A stretch of 41,173 nt of DNA. Origin: UBA11865 sp035686605. Its GTDB lineage: Bacteria; Chloroflexota; Anaerolineae; Promineifilales; Promineifilaceae. The stretch lies in contig DASRZI010000342.1 in NCBI GenBank assembly GCA_035686605.1, forward strand, positions 1 to 41,173, read 5' to 3'. Of this stretch, positions 16,984 to 25,761 are shown piece after piece; the stretch's first letter is position 1, and each line of letters starts with the position of its first letter. Made by a program: the position numbers and the translations under genes. Under the pieces are notes generated by a model. That model saw only the letters and a list, made by a program, of their open reading frames with translations, was not told where the DNA came from and searched no databases.

Positions 16984-17082
16984 CTTATCTCCCAGCTGCT
17001 GCTGCAGGAGTTAGCACCTTCCCAATAAATTGGGTGGTTGCTGCAGTTTCATAGGGCCGGTCCCTCCACTGCTCTAGATAAG
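16984..17082 (-). promoter_or_regulatory. SAM-I (S-box) riboswitch aptamer
   Basis: Read on the minus strand, this leader matches the S-box consensus: CTTATCTAGAG, then GGAGGGACCGGCCCTATGAA, CTGCAGCAACC, and AAGGTGCTAACTCC. It closes with AGATAAG, which is perfectly complementary to the first strand (P1: 17076-17082 with 16984-16990). The 3' strand of P1 runs into AAGAGG (16986-16981), which can instead pair with CCTCTT (16960-16955) of the terminator. This gives a clear antiterminator exclusive of both P1 and the terminator. High SAM should favour termination before metK. Confidence 0.95.
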
Positions 17083-17114
17083 GTTTTGTTGTTAAAATGC
17101 GTAAAGACGAATTA

Positions 17115-17142
17115 AGTATACCTATTCCACCCCTAATGTCAA
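17115..17142 (-). promoter_or_regulatory. metK promoter
   Basis: On the minus strand TTGACA (17142-17137) and TATACT (17120-17115) are separated by 16 bases. Transcription would start around 17107, about 25 bases before the SAM riboswitch. Confidence 0.7.
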
Positions 17143-17200
17143 AGCGAAGAGGGCGATAGCTGTTGGTAGGTTTTAGTTAGTTTTCGAAAGTCGGACCAGT

Positions 17201-17992
17201 CTACTGCCATTTCTCCGGCGGCTCCGGCATTCCCAGTATGTGGTAACCCGCATCGACATGAACCACTTCGCCAGTGACGCCGCTTCCGAGATCGCTGCAA
17301 AGCCACAGTGCAGTCCGTCCCACCTCATCTTGATCTACATTTCGCCTCAGCGGATTTCGTTCCTCCGTATATCGCAGCATCTTGCGGAAACCGGCAATTC
17401 CCGCCGCGGCGAGAGTCTTGATAGGTCCCGCAGATATGGCGTTTACCCGAATGCCATCGGGACCCAAGTCCAAGGCCAGGTATCTTACGCTAGCCTCGAG
17501 AGCCGCTTTGGCTACACCCATCACGTTGTAATGCGGTACAGCTTTCTCCGCGCCATAATAGGTCATGGTAAGGATGCTTCCACCATTTGACATCAAGCTA
17601 CTCGCATGATTCGACAATGCAATCAGGCTGTAGGCGCTGATGTCCATTGCCATCGAGAAACCATCCCGACTTGTATGAATGAATCTACCGGTGAGGTCTT
17701 CCTGTTTGGCGAAAGCGACGGAGTGCACCAGAATGTCGATAGAACCGAAATGGTCTGAAGCTTTCTCAAAGACGTTCGAAATGTCCTCATCTTTAGTTAC
17801 GTCCGCCATTTCCACGAAGGATACACCGACCTCTTCAGCAAGCGGCATCACTCTTTTTTCGAGTTGTGGGATGCCGTAGCTGAAACCCATTTCAGCACCC
17901 TGCTCATGAAAGGCTTTGGCAATTCCCCAGGCGATCGATCTCTTGTTGGCAACTCCAAAAATTAGGGCCTTCTTTCCTTCAAGTAGTTTCAT
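17201..17992 (-). CDS. fabI: Enoyl-[acyl-carrier-protein] reductase, FabI type
   Basis: It reduces trans-2-enoyl-ACP with NADH in the last step of each fatty acid elongation cycle. The 263 residues carry the FabI form of the SDR nucleotide site (FGVANKRSIAWGIAKAFHEQGA) and the FabI active site with Y155 and K162 in PHYNVMGVAKAALE, which is Tyr-x6-Lys. AISAGPIKTLAA and a C-terminal VVHVDAGYHILGM complete the fold. GGAG lies about 10 bases before the ATG. Downstream, divergent to the promoter of metK, the gene has its own transcript or follows the phospholipid genes. A second enoyl reductase of the FabL type lies at 25762. Confidence 0.94.
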   Translation of the reverse strand: MKLLEGKKALIFGVANKRSIAWGIAKAFHEQGAEMGFSYGIPQLEKRVMPLAEEVGVSFVEMADVTKDEDISNVFEKASDHFGSIDILVHSVAFAKQEDLTGRFIHTSRDGFSMAMDISAYSLIALSNHASSLMSNGGSILTMTYYGAEKAVPHYNVMGVAKAALEASVRYLALDLGPDGIRVNAISAGPIKTLAAAGIAGFRKMLRYTEERNPLRRNVDQDEVGRTALWLCSDLGSGVTGEVVHVDAGYHILGMPEPPEKWQ

Positions 17993-18114
17993 CTGAGCAA
18001 ATCTCCATTTTTTTCGCTAAGCATAAATTGGTTTCTTTCCAGGTAGGGGTAGGTAGTATGATCGGAACGTTTTTCGATTTCGAGGTATGCGAGGGCTGAG
18101 CAAACTGCGCGGTC

Positions 18115-18780
18115 TCACTCCATCTTCGCTAAAACCAGCGCGCGTCTAATGACCGTGTAGACAAACAAAGTTATTAGGACTGTTGCAATCCCCAAGATAA
18201 ATATGTCGTAGATAGATACGGATCCGAACCAAAGCTCGATAGTCGGACTCGCCCAAATAAAGAATGTAATGTTGGTGATGACTGCTATGACACGAATCTC
18301 GGTTGGACCGAATTTTCCAAAAGATATCGTAAATACGCCCGTGACGTATGTATCGACGTAGACATAGACGGTCATCAATAGATAGCCGACAAGGGCGAGG
18401 ATGGCAATGTTGAAAGACACGTATGGGGAGAGACCCATGCCAGCAAAGATCAAAAGTTGGCTAAAAGCATCGACGGTATGATCGACGAAGAATCCGTACT
18501 TCGGTCGTTCTATCTTACGATAGCGAGCTAGCGATCCATCTAGGCTATCGCCAAACCAGTTGACCACGAATCCGATACTTGCTAACCAAAGAAACCAACT
18601 GCTGGTATTTGACAGTACATAGCCTGCAAAAATAATCACAGATCCAAAGATGCCGATAATGGTTAGGATGTCTGGCGTTACCCAGGACGGCATATGGATG
18701 CAGAACCACTGGAGGGCTGGACGCTCTAGCGGTCCTAACAAGATGTCGTTGACTCTTTTGTGCTTGTTTGTCTGTGTCAT
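18115..18780 (-). CDS. CDP-alcohol phosphatidyltransferase
   Basis: This integral membrane enzyme of phospholipid headgroup transfer has 221 residues and about six membrane helices. The family signature D-x2-D-G-x2-A-R-x9-G-x3-D-x3-D is complete in the segment DSLDGSLAR...GFFVDHTVD (about residues 77-103), so the catalytic and metal residues are intact. The acceptor alcohol cannot be deduced from the motif. It begins 16 bases after the stop of the acyltransferase gene and is likely co-transcribed with it. In actinobacteria a similar pair (phosphatidylinositol phosphate synthase and a mannoside acyltransferase) makes mannosylated inositol lipids. That parallel is only suggestive here. Confidence 0.85.
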   Translation of the reverse strand: MTQTNKHKRVNDILLGPLERPALQWFCIHMPSWVTPDILTIIGIFGSVIIFAGYVLSNTSSWFLWLASIGFVVNWFGDSLDGSLARYRKIERPKYGFFVDHTVDAFSQLLIFAGMGLSPYVSFNIAILALVGYLLMTVYVYVDTYVTGVFTISFGKFGPTEIRVIAVITNITFFIWASPTIELWFGSVSIYDIFILGIATVLITLFVYTVIRRALVLAKME

Positions 18781-18796
18781 GGATTCTGCCGCTCGA

Positions 18797-19705
18797 CTAA
18801 GGTAGAAAGTCTTGAACTTCTGGCCAAACTGGATAATACATCGACCACTGGCTAGGAGCTAATCGGATAAAATCTTCCGCGATTGCTAACACTCTCTCAG
18901 CATTATGAACCAGTTCGGAATCTCTATCCGCTTCGCGAACCATTATAACCGGATCAGAATAAACGACCTCATAACGTCCATCTTGATTCATGACTACGGC
19001 GACAACGAGGATGGGAACGTCGGTTTTCAGTGCCAACAGAATATGATGTAGCGGCAGCGATGCTGGACGACCAAAGAACTTCGGCTGATATTTTGTTCCA
19101 ACCACCGGCCGGTCTAAGGCGGTCAGAACGATACCGCCATCCCTGAGCACCTGCTTGGCTTTTCTCATGGTATCAAGAGACGTCGGAACAATTTCCATCC
19201 CGGATGAACGCCGTATCTGATTCTGCCATTGGTAGCCACCGCCCGGATCTGGAAAGGCAAGAGCTAGGGCATCTAGTTCGGTGCCTGAAGCCGCCTGTCC
19301 AACAAAATCAAAATTGCTCAGATGTGGGCCAACAATGATGATGCCCTTTTTGTCCCTTTTTATCTCTTTAAGCCTTTCTCTAACTCCAGGACCGATAATG
19401 ATCAGACGCTGGATCGCCTCCTCGTTCAGCAAATAGTGGTACGTGTCGTAGAGACAGTGCGCTGTATGTCTCAGGTTGCTGGCAACCGCATCGTCCAATT
19501 CGCTTGCAGTCGACTTCTCCCCATGAACGACCCACTGGTTGATCCGCGCCGCTTGGATGAGTTTAAGAGATTTCCTCGAAGCTAGTTGTCCTGCCAGAAC
19601 ATTCGCCAAAGGATATCCAATAGACGGGGGTAGGGTTCTGGCAAACGCCAGTGTAAACCCAACCCCGAGACGGCTGTTAATTATCCTCTGAAAGTTGATT
19701 CCCAT
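18797..19705 (-). CDS. LpxL/PatA-like lysophospholipid acyltransferase
   Basis: This 302-residue acyltransferase belongs to the LPLAT group that includes LpxL/HtrB and the phosphatidylinositol mannoside acyltransferase PatA. The catalytic H-x4-D motif is GPHLSNFDF (about residues 124-132). LTALDRPV and the PASLPLHHILLAL segment match the acyl-acceptor and acyl-binding regions. The N-terminal 25 residues are hydrophobic enough to dock on the membrane. It is the first gene of a two-gene unit with the CDP-alcohol phosphatidyltransferase, which points to glycerolipid or glycolipid assembly. A single-membrane organism would have no lipid A, which favours a PatA-like role, but this is inferred. Confidence 0.82.
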   Translation of the reverse strand: MGINFQRIINSRLGVGFTLAFARTLPPSIGYPLANVLAGQLASRKSLKLIQAARINQWVVHGEKSTASELDDAVASNLRHTAHCLYDTYHYLLNEEAIQRLIIIGPGVRERLKEIKRDKKGIIIVGPHLSNFDFVGQAASGTELDALALAFPDPGGGYQWQNQIRRSSGMEIVPTSLDTMRKAKQVLRDGGIVLTALDRPVVGTKYQPKFFGRPASLPLHHILLALKTDVPILVVAVVMNQDGRYEVVYSDPVIMVREADRDSELVHNAERVLAIAEDFIRLAPSQWSMYYPVWPEVQDFLP

Positions 19706-19748
19706 TTCGATACTTATGCGTCTCGTTATTCATGTATAGCGCCATCGG

Positions 19749-19777
19749 ATTATAGCCGACGTTCTAACTATCCTAAA
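19749..19777 (-). promoter_or_regulatory. Candidate promoter of the phospholipid gene pair
   Basis: On the minus strand a perfect -10 TATAAT (19754-19749) lies 17 bases downstream of a weak -35 TTTAGG (19777-19772). It sits 44 bases before the acyltransferase start codon at 19705, in the gap after fdhA. Confidence 0.45.
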
Positions 19778-19854
19778 TTGACCGACAATATCTTCAGCGG
19801 CCAAAATGCATAACTGCATGGGAAAATCGCCCCCTAGTACTTGGGCATTTAGAA

Positions 19855-22026
19855 TCAATGCACTTGAATCGGATTCTTGATTGCTCCCCGTTTCTTCAAT
19901 GGAATACTGTACCCTTCATGCAGATTCTCAGGAGGATCCGACTTCTCCAGTTTCACAGCTGTGATTTTGTAGTCAGGAATTTTCGCTCTTTCATCGAGCC
20001 GATCGAGGGTGAGGAGATTTGCCGCTGCCTCTGCGAAATGGAAGGGGATAAATATCGTGCCTTCTGGCGATCGTTCGGTAATCAGAGCTCGTAAAGTTAT
20101 TGTTCCCCTTCTCGAAGAAACGCTGATCCAATCACCTGTTTGTATCTCGTGTGCCTCGGCATCATGGGGATTGACCTCGCATATTGCCTCTGGAAATGCG
20201 TCCTCAAGGCTCGATCGTCCGGTCATCGTGCTCCCGCTCCAATGATAGAGGACACGGCCCGTGCTCAGATTCAGCGGAAACTCCTCGTCAATCACTTCCG
20301 AAGTCGTCCCATATTCAACCGACCAGAATTTTCCTCTACCTCTGGGAAACTCGTCAGCGAACAAATACGGCGTCCCAGGATGATCGGCACTCGGACAAGG
20401 CCAGTGGACCCCACCCTCTCTCTCCAAGCGAGCATAATCGATGCCATAGAAATCCGGGGTTAGATGTCTCATCTCCTCCCAAATCGCTTCAGGGTCATCG
20501 TAATCGAAGCCAGCGGCAAGAGATATTTCAAGGCGATCCTCGATTCGGCGTCCAAGATCACTCAATACCTCCCAATCCGGCCTCGCTGATCCAACCGGGT
20601 TGACAGCAACCCGGCAGCGCTGGACCCTTCGATCGGTGTTAGTAAATGTCCCATCTTTCTCGGCAAAACTGGTTGCCGGCAAGATGACATCAGCTAGTTC
20701 ACCCGTCTCGTTGATAAAAATATCCTGGCACACCAGGAACTCGAGTTGCTCCAGAGCCAAACGTGAGTGCTCTTGGTTTGGCTCGCTCATCATCGGATTT
20801 TCACCGAGAACAAACATACCTCTGACATTGCCCAAAGAGGCGCCAGAGATCATCTCAGTCGCCGTTAATCCTGGGACAGGATTTAGGTCCACACCCCAGT
20901 GCTCCTCAAACCTACGTCTGATAGCCGAATCTTCTACACTTTGGTAAGCGGTATATACATTGGGCAGTCCTCCGCTGTCTGAACAGCCTTGGACGTTGTT
21001 TTGACCGCGTAAGGGATTTAGTCCTGTACCTGGCTTCCCAACGTGTCCACATAGAAGGGCGAGATTGACGAGAGTCAAGGTGTTGTCAGTACCATGGGTG
21101 CTCTGACTAATGCCCATACCCCAATATATCGAGGCTGTCTTGGCGCTGCCATAGATTCTCGCCGCCTCCTCTATCTGTTCCGCCGGTACGCCACTTATGT
21201 TCTCGGCCCACTCGGGAGTGAATTCGGCTAAACTCTCCAGGTAATCCTTGAAGCCCTCAGTGCGCTCAGAAATGAAGTCCGAATCATACAGTTTTTCTCG
21301 GACGATTACGTTCGCAATGGCCTGGAAAACGGCTACGTCGGTACCTGGTTTCTGCCTGAGCCACAGGGTAGCAAAGTCAGTCATCTCAATCTGCCTGGGA
21401 TCGATGACCACGAGCTTGGCTCCGTTTTTACGTACGGCCCGTTTTAGGAAATTCGAAATGACCGGGTGCGTTTCTGTGGTGTTCGATCCAGTGACGATAA
21501 ATGTATCGAGATTCTCCATCTCTGCGATTGAATTCGACATGGCGCTCGATCCAAGTGATAGCTGGAGCCCGGTGACAGAACCAGCGTGACATAGTCGAGC
21601 ACAGTGGTCAACATTATTTGTACCGATTAGGGCTCTTATCAGCTTTTGAAAGACGTAATTATCTTCGTTCGTCGCCTTGGCGCTGGCATAGCTGGCGATC
21701 GCTTCGCTTCCGTGATCCCGTACGATTCGAACGAGTTCATCAGCCACAAAATCTAGGGCTTCATCCCACGATGCTTCTCGCCACTCGGGTGACGCGCTTC
21801 TCGCCTCTTCACGGTTGGTGCGGATGAGGGGCGTTCTCACTCTCCCGGGGTGGTTTACAAAATCCGTACCAAACCTTCCTTTTACGCAAAGCATGCCATA
21901 GTTCGGAGCAGCATCGAATGGTGCGTCGACCCGGTAAATGTAGCCATCCTTGACGAAAAGGTCCATCTGACAACCTACACCGCAGTAGGGACAGGTCGTC
22001 CTCACAATCTTATCTGCTGCGATCAC
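19855..22026 (-). CDS. fdhA: Formate dehydrogenase catalytic subunit (Mo/W-bisMGD)
   Basis: It oxidises formate to CO2 at a bis-MGD molybdenum or tungsten centre in the cytoplasm. The 723 residues open with the [4Fe-4S] motif C12-x2-C15-x3-C19 and C47 (CPYCGVGC, MLCVKG). The metal ligand is C146 in NNVDHCARLCHAGS, where E. coli FdhH has selenocysteine, so this is a selenium-independent form. Typical bisMGD segments follow (NTTETHPV, QNNVQGCSDSGGLPN, FAEKDGTFTNTDRRVQR). No ferredoxin domain is fused at the N-terminus. That part is the separate gene at 22114. It is last in the operon NuoEF fusion, fdhD, HoxU-like subunit, fdhA, so NAD is the likely electron acceptor. Confidence 0.94.
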   Translation of the reverse strand: MIAADKIVRTTCPYCGVGCQMDLFVKDGYIYRVDAPFDAAPNYGMLCVKGRFGTDFVNHPGRVRTPLIRTNREEARSASPEWREASWDEALDFVADELVRIVRDHGSEAIASYASAKATNEDNYVFQKLIRALIGTNNVDHCARLCHAGSVTGLQLSLGSSAMSNSIAEMENLDTFIVTGSNTTETHPVISNFLKRAVRKNGAKLVVIDPRQIEMTDFATLWLRQKPGTDVAVFQAIANVIVREKLYDSDFISERTEGFKDYLESLAEFTPEWAENISGVPAEQIEEAARIYGSAKTASIYWGMGISQSTHGTDNTLTLVNLALLCGHVGKPGTGLNPLRGQNNVQGCSDSGGLPNVYTAYQSVEDSAIRRRFEEHWGVDLNPVPGLTATEMISGASLGNVRGMFVLGENPMMSEPNQEHSRLALEQLEFLVCQDIFINETGELADVILPATSFAEKDGTFTNTDRRVQRCRVAVNPVGSARPDWEVLSDLGRRIEDRLEISLAAGFDYDDPEAIWEEMRHLTPDFYGIDYARLEREGGVHWPCPSADHPGTPYLFADEFPRGRGKFWSVEYGTTSEVIDEEFPLNLSTGRVLYHWSGSTMTGRSSLEDAFPEAICEVNPHDAEAHEIQTGDWISVSSRRGTITLRALITERSPEGTIFIPFHFAEAAANLLTLDRLDERAKIPDYKITAVKLEKSDPPENLHEGYSIPLKKRGAIKNPIQVH

Positions 22027-22113
22027 ATATTCCTCCGCATTACATCAGCAACCTGGATGATTTGGACTTGACCCACGCGATCATCCAAGAATATATTCTC
22101 CAACCGTCAGTGG

Positions 22114-22812
22114 CTATTTTGGTTTCTTTTTTCTTTTTCTCAACCGGGCCAGCTTCATTGCCTCATTTGGACTCTTGCCCATTTCCAGCAAAGATTGCCG
22201 GGTAGGTTTTAATGCTCCAGTCGGACAGACCCCTACACATTGTCCGCAGAAAACGCATGTTGTGTCGGTCATACCTTGGCCCATGAAGGTATCTATAGTA
22301 GTTTCAAATCCTCTACCGCTGAAGCTCAGGGCAAAGGCGTATTGGGCATCCTCAGCACATACCTGAACACATCTCCAACAATTGATGCATTGGCTGTAGT
22401 CACGGATAAAGAAGGGGTTGTCATCGAAAACCGGCACATCGCGCTTCTGACCTCCTGCGAATCTTGCCTGATCTGCATCGTAATTCTCAAGAAGGGCTTG
22501 TATATCAGGCGCTTGTTCTAGATTAACAGTTGATGCGAGCATCTCCAGATTTGTCCGCCGAGCCCGGACGACACCTTCACTATTGGTCTTGACCTCCATT
22601 CCATCCGTGCAGGTTGTTACACATGCCGCCACTTGTACCCGCCAACCTGCGTCAACCGCGCAAATTCGGCAGACACCGTTAGCGGTGAGGTGAGGATGGT
22701 AACAAACCACAGGTATCTCGATTCCCAGCATCGCTGCTGCATCGAGGATTGACGTACCTTCAGGGACGGTAACTTCTTGCCCGTCGATCGTTAAGCGGAC
22801 TTGCTGAGTCAT
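22114..22812 (-). CDS. HoxU/NuoG-like iron-sulfur subunit of the formate dehydrogenase
   Basis: This electron-wiring subunit links the catalytic subunit to the diaphorase. I chose the ATG at 22812 (MTQQVRLTIDG) with TTGGAG upstream, giving 232 residues. The N-terminal domain carries a [2Fe-2S] pattern C37-x10-C48-x2-C51-x12-C64. Two [4Fe-4S] ferredoxin motifs follow: CINCWRCVQVC and CVFCGQCVGVC. The His/Cys [4Fe-4S] site usually found between them in HoxU and NuoG is absent, replaced by a Cys-free stretch rich in Glu and Ala. The C-terminus is very basic (RLRKRKKKPK). It stands between fdhD and fdhA. Confidence 0.88.
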   Translation of the reverse strand: MTQQVRLTIDGQEVTVPEGTSILDAAAMLGIEIPVVCYHPHLTANGVCRICAVDAGWRVQVAACVTTCTDGMEVKTNSEGVVRARRTNLEMLASTVNLEQAPDIQALLENYDADQARFAGGQKRDVPVFDDNPFFIRDYSQCINCWRCVQVCAEDAQYAFALSFSGRGFETTIDTFMGQGMTDTTCVFCGQCVGVCPTGALKPTRQSLLEMGKSPNEAMKLARLRKRKKKPK

Positions 22813-22876
22813 AAATTTATCTCCAAGAATGGAGGGCAGCATGAAATATATTACTTAACATAACTATCTCTCGACC

Positions 22877-23734
22877 TCAATCAAAGCGTCTGTGAACTCT
22901 TTCGGGATGGGTATACAGTCGCATCCGATCTTTCCGTAGATAGGCCACCAGGGTAATGTTCCAGGCTTCAGCTAGAGCGACTGAGAGACTGGTAGGGGAA
23001 GTTCTTGAACAGACGATTGGGGTTTGGAGTCGCCTGGCCTTATTAATCATCTCGCTGCTTATGCGGCCGCTGCTCAATAAGATTCGATCACGAGTATCAA
23101 TTTTCGATGAGAGGGCCGCCCCGGCCAGCCGGTCCAGGCAATTGTGTCTTCCAACATCTTCAACCTGCAGCAGCAGCTTGCCATCTCCAGCCAAGGCCGC
23201 AGTATGTATCCCCCGGGCTCTCTGGTACATATCCGCGCCCAAATGCACTTCGCGCATTAATATCGCCAGCTCATCTGCTCCGACTATAACATCTGAATAT
23301 ATTGGTTCATGCATTCCTGACAGGTCATCAAAGGTTACGCCCCCACCGCATCCGGCGGTGACAATGGGGCGTTTTGGAGCCTCGAACTCTGCGTCCTTCA
23401 ACCAGACATCAACGCAGGTCCTCTTCTTGGAAACGTGGACCGATCGAATATCGTCGACGGAATTGATCAGCCCCTCATTGTACAGAAAGCCCACTGCTAA
23501 TTGGTCGAGGTTGTGAGGAGAGCACATAAACCGGGTAAGTTCTTCACCATTAACTGATATGCAGGCCAGCGCCTCGTCAACTACCTCTCCAGTGATATGC
23601 TGTTCGGAGCCAGAACTGATGCTGAGATAACTCGCAGGTTGAACGCCTAAATCCGTGTCAGAATACCCGGAAGGTTGTTCTCCATTGAGGTCAGTCGGTT
23701 GCTTGGGCTGAATCAATTGTACAACTCCGGCCAT
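22877..23734 (-). CDS. fdhD: Formate dehydrogenase sulfurtransferase FdhD
   Basis: FdhD passes sulfur from a cysteine desulfurase to the bisMGD cofactor of formate dehydrogenase. The start is uncertain. The ATG at 23734 gives 285 residues and overlaps the end of the NuoEF gene by 22 bases, while a frame from 23785 would overlap more. Family features include FMCSPHNLDQLAVGFLYNEG, the active-site loop TAGCGGGVTF with C129, and DVGRHNCLDRLAGAAL, which contacts the nucleotide cofactor. The E. coli protein has two cysteines in this loop (CxxC), and here only one is present. Position in the operon next to fdhA agrees with its role. Confidence 0.9.
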   Translation of the reverse strand: MAGVVQLIQPKQPTDLNGEQPSGYSDTDLGVQPASYLSISSGSEQHITGEVVDEALACISVNGEELTRFMCSPHNLDQLAVGFLYNEGLINSVDDIRSVHVSKKRTCVDVWLKDAEFEAPKRPIVTAGCGGGVTFDDLSGMHEPIYSDVIVGADELAILMREVHLGADMYQRARGIHTAALAGDGKLLLQVEDVGRHNCLDRLAGAALSSKIDTRDRILLSSGRISSEMINKARRLQTPIVCSRTSPTSLSVALAEAWNITLVAYLRKDRMRLYTHPERVHRRFD

Positions 23735-25446
23735 AGGTTCAATGCACTCAGGGTCGCCGTCGCCGCGGTCTGGCCGAGACCACATAGCGAGGTCTGGGTC
23801 ATTGCATGGCCAACATCTTCAAGGGCAAGCAAATCGTTCTTGTCAAGTGTCTTGCTCTTGAGGCCGCGCTCAAGGATTTCCAGCTGCCGCTGCGTCCCCA
23901 ATTGGCAAGGGAAGCATTTTCCACAGCTTTCATGGTTGAAGAAGCGGCCGATCTGGTAGACAACTTCGCGCAAATCTACGCTGCGATCAAAAACCATCAG
24001 TGCTCCTGAGCCCAAAGGAACACCATGAACTCTTGAGTCTTCGTAGGTAAGCTGTAGATCCAATTTATCGGGCCCGATGAAGACGCCCGCGGCACCTCCG
24101 ACGAGGATCGCTTTGACTGGGGCGTTGTTTGGCGTGCCTCCCGCCTTGTCAATCATCTCCCCAATCGTCATGCCAAAGGGCATTTCGTACACGCCCGGCT
24201 TCTCAACATGGCCGCTGACACAAAACAGCTTTGTTCCGGGTGATTGCTCGGTACCAATAGCCCGCCACTCGTCCGCCCCAATTCTGATGGCGGCTAAAAG
24301 TGCGGCAAGGGTTTCAACATTGTTCACAGCCGTTGGTTTCTGAAATAGACCGTGGGTTACCGGAAACGGTGGTTTCTTTCGTGGAAAACCTCGTTTTCCT
24401 TCAATGGCCTCAAACAATGCCGTTTCTTCTCCGCAAATGTAGGCTCCTGCTCCGCTACGCATTTCAATATCGAAGTCGAATCCCTCGACTCCTAAAATAT
24501 CTTTTCCAAGGTACCCACCTTCCCTAGCTCGGACAATGGCGTTGTTCAACCTTGAGTAAGCCAAGGGGTATTCACCACGCACGAATATCCATCCTTTTTT
24601 GGCTCCTATGGCATAAGCCCCGACAGTTGCCGCTTCGACGACGGCGAAAGGATCTTCCTCCATGATCACCCGGTCTTTAAATGCTCCTGGCTCGCTTTCG
24701 TCGCCATTGACCAGGATGTATCGTTCCTGGCTCTCGTCGCCAGCCTCTTTTGTAAACCTCCACTTCTGCCCTACAGGGAACATGGCCCCACCCCTGCCTA
24801 AGATACCCGTCTGGTTTACCAGGTTGATTAACTCACCTGGATCAATCTCTATAGCTTTATGTAAAGCTATGTAGCCATTGCTGCCAAGATACGCGTCCAA
24901 ACTGGTGGGATCGACCTTACCTACTCGATCCAGGATAATCAATTGGTCGCCGTAGACCTTGGATGGTGGGGCTGGTAGATTTAAGGCGAGAGGGTCACTG
25001 TCAACGACAGACGATAATTCACCCTTTGCTACATCGCCAAAGAGCGCAGCGGGGGCGTGTTCGCACAATCCGAGACAAGAAACCCGCTCCACTTTGGTAA
25101 TTGATTGATCCGCACCACCGGCTGCCTCGCTAACTGCATCCGATACCTTCTCCAATACCTTTTCAGACCCGGCGAGATGACATATCGGATCATGACAGAC
25201 GCGGATGATCTCCGTCGAAGTTGGCTGATTGTAGAGCATCGAATAAAACTCGATGACTCCATGAACATCCGCCAATGGAACGCGGAGTGTTTCGGAAGCC
25301 AATCTTTGAATCTCTTCCGGCAGCCAACCATAATAGGCTTGGGCTTCCTGAAGAAAGGGCAGAAGGGCATCTCTGCTGCGACCGCGGTATGCATCCGCGA
25401 TCTCGAGAAGCCGTGATTCATCAAACATAAGTCCATCTTCGATCAA
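23713..25446 (-). CDS. Fused NuoE-NuoF-like diaphorase subunit of NAD-linked formate dehydrogenase
   Basis: This 577-residue protein joins the NuoE and NuoF modules of complex I in one chain. The NuoE part (about 1-150) binds [2Fe-2S] through C84, C89, C124 and C128. The NuoF part (about 170-577) has GRGGAMFPVGQKW and NGDESEPGAFKDR for FMN and NADH, GAGAYICGEETAL, and the [4Fe-4S] set ESCGKCFPC with a later LCGLG. It would pass electrons from the iron-sulfur subunit to NAD. The start is a TTG behind GAGGTGATC, a nearly full match to the 16S rRNA tail. An ATG at 25428 has a weaker context. It is the first gene of the formate dehydrogenase operon, comparable in content to FdsBG plus FdsA. The lack of other Nuo genes argues against respiratory complex I. 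Confidence 0.92.
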   Translation of the reverse strand: MIEDGLMFDESRLLEIADAYRGRSRDALLPFLQEAQAYYGWLPEEIQRLASETLRVPLADVHGVIEFYSMLYNQPTSTEIIRVCHDPICHLAGSEKVLEKVSDAVSEAAGGADQSITKVERVSCLGLCEHAPAALFGDVAKGELSSVVDSDPLALNLPAPPSKVYGDQLIILDRVGKVDPTSLDAYLGSNGYIALHKAIEIDPGELINLVNQTGILGRGGAMFPVGQKWRFTKEAGDESQERYILVNGDESEPGAFKDRVIMEEDPFAVVEAATVGAYAIGAKKGWIFVRGEYPLAYSRLNNAIVRAREGGYLGKDILGVEGFDFDIEMRSGAGAYICGEETALFEAIEGKRGFPRKKPPFPVTHGLFQKPTAVNNVETLAALLAAIRIGADEWRAIGTEQSPGTKLFCVSGHVEKPGVYEMPFGMTIGEMIDKAGGTPNNAPVKAILVGGAAGVFIGPDKLDLQLTYEDSRVHGVPLGSGALMVFDRSVDLREVVYQIGRFFNHESCGKCFPCQLGTQRQLEILERGLKSKTLDKNDLLALEDVGHAMTQTSLCGLGQTAATATLSALNLWPELYN

Positions 25447-25761
25447 AAGATCACCTCAAAAGTCCTCGATTGTTGATGGTAATGGTATCTTGATAGTAGC
25501 GATCAGTACATCTGATTGCGGTCATTGCATCAAGGGTTTGGTTACTACCAGGTCCAATAACTGCCAGGGTCTGCATGTCAGAATGCCAGATGACTCATAG
25601 CAGAATTTGTGAATTAGAACCGGATCATTTTACGGTATTATGGGTCATTATCCAACTGGTAACTATTGCCAAGCAATAACCCCTTGTTACAATCTGGATG
25701 CTGCGAATAAGTAGCGAAACTGGGACTCGAAGGTTAAGCCCGCTGAGTCGACGAGGTCTAA
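25447..25761. promoter_or_regulatory. Divergent promoter region of the formate dehydrogenase operon and fabL
   Basis: This is a 315-base gap without a gene. On the plus strand TTGCCA (25666-25671) and TACAAT (25688-25693), 16 bases apart, can serve fabL. On the minus strand TTGGAT (25655-25650) and TAAAAT (25632-25627), 17 bases apart, can serve the formate dehydrogenase operon and leave a leader of about 170 bases. The two promoters are nearly back to back, so one regulator could act on both. The leader shows no riboswitch pattern I recognise. Confidence 0.45.

Noticed and set aside
23713..25446. Respiratory complex I genes
   Set aside because: Only the diaphorase modules are present, fused and in an operon with fdhD and fdhA. 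No membrane or NuoB/C/D subunits follow.
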